Assembly: GCA_009924885.1 (NCBI GenBank)
Contig: RFQS01000057.1
Coordinates: 1-10,608 of the forward strand
Reading direction: 5' to 3'
Source of the DNA: Pseudomonadota bacterium
GTDB lineage: Bacteria > Cyanobacteriota > Vampirovibrionia > LMEP-6097
Length of the DNA stretch: 10,608 bases
Part shown: positions 6,469-10,608 of the stretch, piece by piece
Layout of the letters: every line of letters starts with the position of its first letter
How positions within the stretch are numbered: position 1 is the first letter of the stretch
Position numbers and translations under genes: made by a program
Notes under the pieces: model-generated
Databases searched by the model: none
What the model was told of the DNA's origin: nothing
The model's input: the letters and a program-made list of their open reading frames with translations, nothing else

Positions 6469-7110
6469 ATGTTTACTGGATTAATAGAGGAAACAGGTTT
6501 AGTTAGCTTTTTAGGATATTCTGGTACTAATTTAAAAATCAGTATCAGAGCTAAGCTTATCTTGGAAGATATCAAACTTGGTGATAGTATCGCGGTGAAT
6601 GGTGTCTGCCTTACTGTAACAGAGTTCGATGCCGATTCTTTTTCTGTCACTGCGGTTAAGGAAACTTTAGAAGTTACTGCTTTAAGATATTTAAAAAATG
6701 GCGATCTTGTAAATTTAGAACGCTGTCTCAGAGCTCATGACAGATTAGGCGGTCATATAGTACAGGGACACGTAGACACCGTCGCTGAATGCATTGAGGT
6801 GCTAGATCAGTCTGGAAGCTACGACCTTTATTTTAGTATAGAGCCGAATTTCTCGAAATATATTATCAATAAAGGTTCCATCTGTATTTCTGGAATTAGT
6901 CTTACCGTCGTGAAGGTAGGCTCCATAAAAGAGTTTCAGGGCATTAATGAAAATATTTCAAAAGACTTAGATTATTTTTATGTAACTATAATTCCTGCAA
7001 CTTGGGATAAAACAAACTTATCTCAAATTAAGGATGGTGCAAAAGTGAATATTGAAGTAGACGTACTTGCCAAATACTTAGAAAGGTTTATGGCAGCTGC
7101 AAAGCCGTAA
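6469..7110 (+). CDS. ribE: Riboflavin synthase, alpha subunit
   Basis: Last step of riboflavin synthesis: dismutation of two 6,7-dimethyl-8-ribityllumazine molecules into riboflavin and a pyrimidinedione, in the cytosol, as a trimer. The start MFTGLIEETG is the family hallmark and fixes the ATG. Two lumazine-binding barrels follow. Barrel 1 (about 1-95) has GDSIAVNGVCLTV and ALRYLKNGDLVNLERCL. Barrel 2 (about 96-200) has GGHIVQGHVDT, then INKGSICISGISLTVV and the C-terminal VNIEVDVLAKYLERF. Its 213 aa are typical. The loop at 151-168 looks slightly longer than usual, and the common IPHT motif is IPAT here. No other rib gene is adjacent, so it is probably a single-gene unit read from the TATAAT at 6455-6460 and followed by a hairpin and repeat copy C. 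Confidence 0.95.
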   Translation: MFTGLIEETGLVSFLGYSGTNLKISIRAKLILEDIKLGDSIAVNGVCLTVTEFDADSFSVTAVKETLEVTALRYLKNGDLVNLERCLRAHDRLGGHIVQGHVDTVAECIEVLDQSGSYDLYFSIEPNFSKYIINKGSICISGISLTVVKVGSIKEFQGINENISKDLDYFYVTIIPATWDKTNLSQIKDGAKVNIEVDVLAKYLERFMAAAKP

Positions 7111-7111
7111 G

Positions 7112-7193
7112 TACAGCTTGATTTATCAAGCTTATATGAGGACGACGAAAACGTAAACAATGGAGCTGTGCAGTTGTCTCCAATTACAGCTTG
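7112..7193 (+). repeat. Dispersed repeat copy C, flanked by TACAGCTTG direct repeats
   Basis: Core GAGGACGACGAAAACG at 7138-7153 is the same as in copy B except for one base, and continues with a diverged form of the CAGAAATTGGAG block (TAAACAATGGAG). ACAGCT (7113-7118) pairs with AGCTGT (7164-7169) around the core. The 9-mer TACAGCTTG occurs at both outer ends (7112-7120 and 7185-7193). The element starts right after the ribE stop. Confidence 0.6.
7115..7132 (+). terminator. Hairpin directly after ribE (no T-tract)
   Basis: AGCTTGA-TTTA-TCAAGCT is a perfect 7-bp stem with a 4-nt loop, beginning 5 nt after the ribE stop. No T-run follows, so it is a 3'-end stem rather than a textbook intrinsic terminator. 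It overlaps repeat copy C. Confidence 0.35.
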
Positions 7194-7217
7194 TGTATTG
7201 TGATCTATAAAAAAGAG

Positions 7218-7304
7218 TGGTGGGCAGAGCTGGATTCGAACCAGCGTAAGCGTAACGCTAACAGATTTACAGTCTGTCTCCTTTAGCCACTCGGACATCT
7301 GCCC
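7218..7304 (-). tRNA. tRNA-Tyr (anticodon GTA), CCA encoded
   Basis: Minus-strand cloverleaf: acceptor GGGCAGA pairs with TCTGCCC; anticodon stem-loop ACAGA-CTGTAAA-TCTGT carries GTA; a long class II variable arm (TAGCGTTACGCTTACGC region) follows, as expected for bacterial tRNA-Tyr; the T arm is GCTGG-TTCGAAT-CCAGC. Discriminator A and an encoded CCA complete 87 nt. A six-T run follows on the minus strand (7209-7214). GATAAT preceded by TG (an extended -10, 7310-7315) lies only 5 nt upstream of the mature 5' end, so the precursor may have almost no 5' leader. Confidence 0.96.
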
Positions 7305-7309
7305 GCAAA

Positions 7310-7315
7310 ATTATC
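7310..7315 (-). promoter_or_regulatory. Possible extended -10 box of tRNA-Tyr
   Basis: Minus strand TGTGATAAT, then 5 nt (TTTGC) to the first tRNA base. The TG one base upstream fits an extended -10. No -35 is visible at 17 nt. With this spacing RNase P would have little or nothing to remove. Confidence 0.4.
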
Positions 7316-7366
7316 ACAGAAAATAAATATTTACTAGCTGTGCTAATTTTCAGAATTTTAATAATA

Positions 7367-7380
7367 GCTTATTTTTAAGC
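7367..7380 (-). terminator. Weak hairpin downstream of fliG
   Basis: Minus strand GCTTA-AAAA-TAAGC, a 5-bp stem about 54 nt after the fliG stop, followed by an A/T-rich stretch without a clean T-tract. It may end the fliG transcript before the tRNA gene, but the evidence is thin. Confidence 0.25.
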
Positions 7381-7433
7381 CTTGTGGTTTAAGAAATTAT
7401 GGAAGTGTAACAGTTTCTACTAAATCAAAACAA

Positions 7434-8468
7434 TTACATAATCATAGCTTCTTCTTCACCTTCAGATCTAATCATGATCTGACCAGCTTCCTCAAGAGCT
7501 TTAATAATTTCAACTATCGCTGCTTGCGCTGCTGAAACGTCTTTCGCCATAACAGGCCCCATCATTTCAAGTTCATCTTTTAATAATGCAGCTGATTTCT
7601 CTGATATGTTTTTAAAGAATAGATCTCGAATGTCATCATCCGCACCTTTAAGTGCAAGAGGTAATCCTTTCATATCTATTTCTTTCATTAATGCCTGCAT
7701 AGCTCTGTCGTCTAGTTTTACAATGTCCTCAAATACAAACATCAAGTTCCTGATATTGACTGCTAAGTTTTGGTCGATAATTTCTAAATCTTCGAGTATC
7801 TTCTTCTCAATATTTCTATCAAGCCTATTTAAGATTTCTGCAATAGCGTCAACGCCGCCAACATTTTGGCTAGATGAGGATTGGCTCATAACGGCTGCAA
7901 ATCTTCTTTCCAAAGTCTTGTCAACAACACTTAAGATTTCTGGATTAGTTTTATCCATTTTCGCTAGTCTCAGTGAGCAATCAGACCTAATGTCTTCTGG
8001 TAAAAAAGCTAGAACTTTAGACGCTTTTTCTACAGGTAAATATGAAAGAACCAGAGAAATTACCTGAGAGTGTTCACCTTGTATAACTGCAACTATCTGC
8101 TCTGCATCAACCATTCGCAAGAATTCAAATGGCAGGCGATGAATGGTATTCGTCATTTTATCAAGTATATTAGAAGCCACTTCACGACCGTAAGCTTGTA
8201 CCAGTATGTTTTCAGCTTTCTGAATACTACCGCTCATCTTACCTAATTGTAAGTTTAAGATATCGTATATTTCATCTAATAGATTGTATTGATCTTCTTC
8301 GCCGAGTACCCCTACCAAAGATATTTCCTTCGCTAGTGACACCACTAGGGTCGAATCATCTATGTTCTTGATAATTTTTGCAGCAGCACCTTCATCTAGG
8401 AGTAGCAGTAGTGCTGCTACTTTCATCCTATTGGTCCATGCTTTAATTTTATTAGCCTTGTAAGCCAT
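7434..8468 (-). CDS. fliG: Flagellar motor switch protein FliG
   Basis: Cytoplasmic rotor protein of the C-ring; it binds FliF and FliM and contacts the MotA stator to generate torque and switch direction. 344 aa, the usual length. The N-terminal domain (about 8-105) has KVAALLLLLDEGAAAKI. The middle domain (about 110-195) has GEHSQVISLVLSYLPVEKA, where the family EHPQ motif is EHSQ. GGVDAIAEILNRLDR leads to the C-terminal domain (about 235-335) with MFVFEDIVKLDDRAMQ (243-258), LALKGADDDIRDLF (R281) and KDELEMMGPV, where K297, D298 and E299 occupy the torque-helix charged positions (R/D/D in E. coli). The C-terminus is acidic. No other flagellar gene is adjacent, so the motility genes are scattered. 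The ATG at 8468 follows the family start; I see no convincing ribosome site or -10. Confidence 0.95.
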   Translation of the reverse strand: MAYKANKIKAWTNRMKVAALLLLLDEGAAAKIIKNIDDSTLVVSLAKEISLVGVLGEEDQYNLLDEIYDILNLQLGKMSGSIQKAENILVQAYGREVASNILDKMTNTIHRLPFEFLRMVDAEQIVAVIQGEHSQVISLVLSYLPVEKASKVLAFLPEDIRSDCSLRLAKMDKTNPEILSVVDKTLERRFAAVMSQSSSSQNVGGVDAIAEILNRLDRNIEKKILEDLEIIDQNLAVNIRNLMFVFEDIVKLDDRAMQALMKEIDMKGLPLALKGADDDIRDLFFKNISEKSAALLKDELEMMGPVMAKDVSAAQAAIVEIIKALEEAGQIMIRSEGEEEAMIM

Positions 8469-8564
8469 AATCGGTAACTAGGGGTATTAAGCCCAGAATC
8501 CATAGTTTATATAACTAAAACTAAGCTTCTTTGGCTAATCTAATAGGAGTATCTCTCACCCTGT

Positions 8565-8570
8565 TATGAT
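8565..8570 (+). promoter_or_regulatory. Candidate -10 box (TATGAT) for the YibE/F gene
   Basis: TATGAT lies 31 nt before the ATG in the 133-bp divergent gap with fliG. GAGG at 8584-8587 is 14 nt from the ATG, too far for a normal Shine-Dalgarno site. A weaker TAGATT at 8590-8595 ends 6 nt before the ATG and would fit the leaderless pattern seen elsewhere. I cannot choose between them. Confidence 0.3.
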
Positions 8571-8601
8571 TGGAAGCAGTACTGAGGTTTAGATTATTTA
8601 T

Positions 8602-9738
8602 ATGAAGTTATTAGTTAACATAGTTTTTCTTTTTACGTTTTTCTCTTCGATACTAATTGGAGTATCAGCTGAATCATCTACAAAGCTAGCTCCAGAGCGG
8701 GCTTCTATCCCGCAGTTTCAAATAGTAAAAGTCTTAGAAGCTTCTCCTTTAGAAAGTGTCTCTGGTAGTTTAGATCAATTAATTAGTGCTAAAGAGCAGC
8801 AAGTTAAAGTCAGAGTACTGAGTGATGGACCACAAAAAAATACAGAATTATTTATCAATAATATAGTGCCAGACAATCTGGCTTTTGGCATAGTAGCTAA
8901 AAAAGATAAAGAATATATCATCTCTTTAGCAGATGATTCTGATGATGTTGCAATTATAGATTATCACCGTAAGCCTTATGTAATAGGTCTTTTTATCTTG
9001 TTTGTAATTTTAATTATTGGTTTTTCTGGTTTTAAAGGTTTTAAAGCTATTCTTTCTCTCTTTGTAACAGCTCTTTCGATAATATATATTCTAATACCCG
9101 CTATTAAAGAGGGTTATGATCCGATATTAGTAGGCATTTTTATTTCGGCGATAGCCACTGCCGTAACTGTAATTTCTATTGCAGGCTTCACGAAAAAAGC
9201 TTTTGCTGCGACCATCGGCAGTATTGGGGCGGTAGCTATCGCTGGTCTTACATCCTTTTTCGTTATCAAAGGAGCTCCCTTGAGTGGTCTTGCGAGCAAT
9301 GAAGCACAGATCCTTTTAGCAAATAGCATGTATGGGGGTGTTAACAGTATGATGAATTTTCAAGGAATACTTTCAGCTGGGGTAATTATCGCAAGCTTAG
9401 GTGCCGCCATGGACGTAGCTGTATCTATTGCAAGTGCTACTCAGGAATTATATTTGACTGATATTAATCAGAGTTTTAATAATCTTTTCAAGCATGCGAT
9501 GAATGTAGGTAAGGATATTATGGGTACCATGACTGATACGCTGATACTTGCCTATACTGGAGCATCTTTACCTTTATTCCTACTTTTAGAAAGCTATGAG
9601 CCGAAAGCCTTATTGCTAAACATGGAAATCATAGTCACGGAGCTCACTTCAGCCTTAGCTGGTAGTATCGGCATCATATTTGCTATTCCTTTGACTGCTA
9701 TTATTTCAGTCTTTATGTATAAGGGGTTTAAGCGTTAA
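8602..9738 (+). CDS. YibE/F family multi-pass membrane protein
   Basis: Integral membrane protein family of unproven function, often suspected of transport. 378 aa: a signal-like segment at 1-23 (ending GVSAES), an extracytoplasmic N-terminal domain (about 24-122), then about seven hydrophobic segments near 124-142, 147-167, 172-196, 201-222, 253-272, 313-330 and 348-373. Family landmarks are ASLGAAMDVAVSIASATQE (264-282), GKDIMGTMTDTLILAYTGAS (303-322) and ALAGSIGIIFAIPLTA (351-366). The acidic and polar residues inside these segments (D271, D305, T309, D312) are the kind that line a substrate path. It is divergent from fliG and followed 50 nt later by the phosphatase gene, but nothing ties it to either. 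Start chosen at the ATG that gives the signal segment. Confidence 0.88.
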   Translation: MKLLVNIVFLFTFFSSILIGVSAESSTKLAPERASIPQFQIVKVLEASPLESVSGSLDQLISAKEQQVKVRVLSDGPQKNTELFINNIVPDNLAFGIVAKKDKEYIISLADDSDDVAIIDYHRKPYVIGLFILFVILIIGFSGFKGFKAILSLFVTALSIIYILIPAIKEGYDPILVGIFISAIATAVTVISIAGFTKKAFAATIGSIGAVAIAGLTSFFVIKGAPLSGLASNEAQILLANSMYGGVNSMMNFQGILSAGVIIASLGAAMDVAVSIASATQELYLTDINQSFNNLFKHAMNVGKDIMGTMTDTLILAYTGASLPLFLLLESYEPKALLLNMEIIVTELTSALAGSIGIIFAIPLTAIISVFMYKGFKR

Positions 9739-9754
9739 GGCTAAGCCGTTTTTT
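9739..9754 (+). terminator. Possible short terminator after the YibE/F gene
   Basis: Immediately after the stop, GGC-TAA-GCC (9739-9747) is followed by G and six T (9749-9754). A 3-bp stem is very short, so this is a weak call resting mostly on the T-tract. Confidence 0.3.
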
Positions 9755-9776
9755 AGGTAAGGACTAAGAAATTAGC

Positions 9777-9782
9777 TAAAAT
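9777..9782 (+). promoter_or_regulatory. -10-like box (TAAAAT) of the phosphatase gene, leaderless spacing
   Basis: TAAAAT is followed by 6 nt (GTAATT) and the ATG at 9789. No -35 is evident and no Shine-Dalgarno sequence precedes the ATG. It fits the pattern at panB, pepA and ribE, though the box is less perfect. Confidence 0.4.
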
Positions 9783-9788
9783 GTAATT

Positions 9789-10433
9789 ATGGATCAGAGT
9801 TTAGATCTTTCAGAAGAAGTAAAATCTTTTTATTTGGTGAGACATGGTGAGCTTAAAAACTCTGGTAAAGGGCGTGTACCAGATACTAATGATAAAGGCT
9901 TAAGCAGTGACGGTGTTTTAGAAGCAGAGTTAATTTCTAGTTTTTTCCATGATTTGAGAATTAGTGCTATTTTCTCTAGTCCTAATAATAGTGCTGTAGA
10001 GACTACTGACATCATTGCTAAAAATATAGGAGAACCAACCTTCTTTAAACATAGTGGGCTTACAGATAAACGTGAAGGCGAGTGGGCAGGTAAAACCTAC
10101 TGGCAGATTAGGGAAGAAGATGCAAAGTCCTGGGAAAAATGGAGCAAAGACCCAATTAATTTCTGCCCGCCTAATGGGGAGAGCGTCAGGGATTTCGTTT
10201 CACGCGTGGGTCGTGCACTCAAAGATATTCGTACTAATTATGAAATTGGTGAAAAAATTATTCTTAGTACTCATGCGGGGGTAGTGAGGGCCATGTTAAT
10301 ACTTGCTTTAGATATACCTGTTGATAATTTTTTTCGTATAGATGTTCCACTGAGTTCAATTAGTAGGATAGATTGGTCTAATAGCTATGCCGTTGTGAAG
10401 TTCTTTTCACTCAGTGTTACTTCTAAGTCTTAA
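9789..10433 (+). CDS. Histidine phosphatase superfamily protein (phosphoglycerate mutase/CobC-like)
   Basis: 214 aa of the branch-1 histidine-phosphatase fold. The nucleophile motif LVRHGE is at 16-21 (R18, H19). SSP (63-65) is followed by NNSAVETT, the second catalytic His is H162 in STHAGVVRAML, and REGEWAG (95-101) occupies the place of the 'E..fG.WEG' motif. PPNGES (127-132) matches the usual 'PGGES'. Two key positions deviate: the Arg expected in 'SSP..RA.QT' is Ser68, and the acid before the G.W.G motif appears to be Asp93 rather than Glu. The protein is therefore either an enzyme with altered phosphate binding or a low-activity relative. The substrate cannot be told; alpha-ribazole phosphatase (CobC) and sugar-phosphate phosphatases are the nearest guesses, and no cobalamin gene is adjacent. 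No signal peptide, so cytosolic. Confidence 0.85.
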   Translation: MDQSLDLSEEVKSFYLVRHGELKNSGKGRVPDTNDKGLSSDGVLEAELISSFFHDLRISAIFSSPNNSAVETTDIIAKNIGEPTFFKHSGLTDKREGEWAGKTYWQIREEDAKSWEKWSKDPINFCPPNGESVRDFVSRVGRALKDIRTNYEIGEKIILSTHAGVVRAMLILALDIPVDNFFRIDVPLSSISRIDWSNSYAVVKFFSLSVTSKS

Positions 10434-10436
10434 GGT

Positions 10437-10507
10437 GCGTGGAGCCGAACGAACAAGTTCAAGGCTGAGGACGACGAAAATGCAGAAATTGGAGTTCAGC
10501 TCCACGC
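10437..10507 (+). repeat. Dispersed repeat copy B with perfect 9-bp terminal stem
   Basis: GCGTGGAGC (10437-10445) and GCTCCACGC (10499-10507) are perfect inverted repeats. They enclose AAGTTCAAGGCTGAGG and the core GAGGACGACGAAAATG + CAGAAATTGGAG. It lies 3 nt after the phosphatase stop and is the most complete compact copy of the family in the window. Confidence 0.7.
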
Positions 10508-10516
10508 CCTCCTGAA

Positions 10517-10528
10517 TTCAGATCTGAA
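10517..10528. other. 12-bp perfect palindrome between convergent 3' ends
   Basis: TTCAGATCTGAA is its own reverse complement and is followed by GTTAAATTTTTAA. As RNA it gives at most a 4-bp stem with a GATC loop. It could be a weak bidirectional transcript end. The rest of 10434-10608 holds repeat copy B and possibly a gene end. Confidence 0.3.
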
Positions 10529-10561
10529 GTTAAATTTTTAATAATTCAAGCAAATTGTTAA

Positions 10562-10608
10562 TTAGATTTCAGAGAGAAGTTTATCAAGAGAGATGGAATT
10601 TTTGCAAG
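10562..10608 (-). CDS. Possible C-terminal tail of a gene entering from the right edge
   Basis: On the minus strand a frame is open from the window edge to a TAA at 10562-10564, ending ...KNSISLDKLLSEI. The composition looks protein-like, but only about 14 codons are visible. An overlapping frame ending at 10558-10560 (...INFSLKSN) is also open, so this is a low-confidence call. Confidence 0.25.
   Translation of the reverse strand, partial: CKNSISLDKLLSEI

Noticed and set aside
7023..7298. Minus-strand 91-codon ORF beginning MSEWLKETDCKSV
   Set aside because: Its start is the antisense-free reading of the tRNA-Tyr gene itself and the rest overlaps ribE and repeat C; this is a well-known false ORF over tRNA genes.
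7606..8067. Plus-strand 153-codon ORF within fliG
   Set aside because: Serine/leucine/isoleucine-rich antisense shadow of a clear FliG; no independent motif or ribosome site.
8480..8495. GGG...CCC hairpin in the fliG leader as a regulatory element
   Set aside because: GGGTATTAAGCCC gives only a 3-4 bp stem and matches no known riboswitch or leader pattern.
8575..8592. GCAGTACTGAGG upstream of the YibE/F gene as another repeat copy
   Set aside because: Only a short resemblance to the GCAGTGTACTGCGAG part of copy A; neither the core nor the arms are present, so chance is likely.
10054..10284. Plus-strand 76-codon ORF within the phosphatase gene
   Set aside because: A different-frame shadow of the histidine phosphatase, whose own motifs (RHGE, STHAG) support the other frame.
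1131..10507. CRISPR array
   Set aside because: The repeats are few, far apart, in both orientations and variable in sequence, with no regular spacers and no cas genes.

Overview
This is an AT-rich bacterial chromosomal window of mostly single-copy housekeeping genes. The flagellar switch protein FliG, a secreted metzincin and a WecG/TagA-type glycosyltransferase point to a motile, envelope-building bacterium. The L19 core (GKER..FEG, GVNETF.VRRI) is of the type seen in Cyanobacteria and Firmicutes rather than Gammaproteobacteria. A Cyanobacteria-related non-photosynthetic lineage (Vampirovibrionia/Melainabacteria) is a guess only; nothing here fixes the taxonomy.

Layout: (1) 3-344, + strand, the 3' end of a gene cut by the window edge, probably a DUF4352-like beta-sandwich protein. 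(2) 362-5058, - strand, a run transcribed right to left: secreted matrixin-like metalloprotease, WecG/TagA/CpsF glycosyltransferase (its ATG abuts the protease stop), leucyl aminopeptidase pepA and panB. The last two have their own -10 boxes. (3) 5059-5165, a divergent promoter region. (4) 5166-7110, + strand: rplS (L19) with an abnormal C-terminus, a membrane-anchored cyclophilin-type prolyl isomerase, and riboflavin synthase ribE. (5) 7218-7304, - strand tRNA-Tyr(GTA), then fliG on the same strand (7434-8468). (6) 8602-10433, + strand: a YibE/F family membrane protein and a histidine-phosphatase family protein. (7) 10434-10608, a repeat, a palindrome and possibly the last codons of a - strand gene.

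The signals most worth a second look are structural. First, a 104-bp inverted repeat with one mismatch (5458-5561 / 5761-5864) joins the 3' end of rplS to the 5' part of the isomerase gene. It replaces the conserved L19 C-terminus with an antisense copy of the isomerase's membrane/linker region. This is either a recent fold-back template-switch mutation or an amplification/assembly chimera. Second, a dispersed repeat family (core GAGGACGACGAAAACG + CAGAAATTGGAG) occurs in five copies or fragments. Four lie directly 3' of, or overlapping, a stop codon; the fifth is read in frame inside the isomerase ORF. Third, several genes (panB, pepA, ribE, the phosphatase, perhaps the tRNA) have a -10-like box only 5-9 nt before the first base and no Shine-Dalgarno sequence, which suggests leaderless transcription. 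rplS, by contrast, has a full -35/-10 promoter and a Shine-Dalgarno site.

No CRISPR array, transposase, phage gene or recognisable defence system was seen. Apart from the repeats and the inverted duplication the gene content is ordinary.
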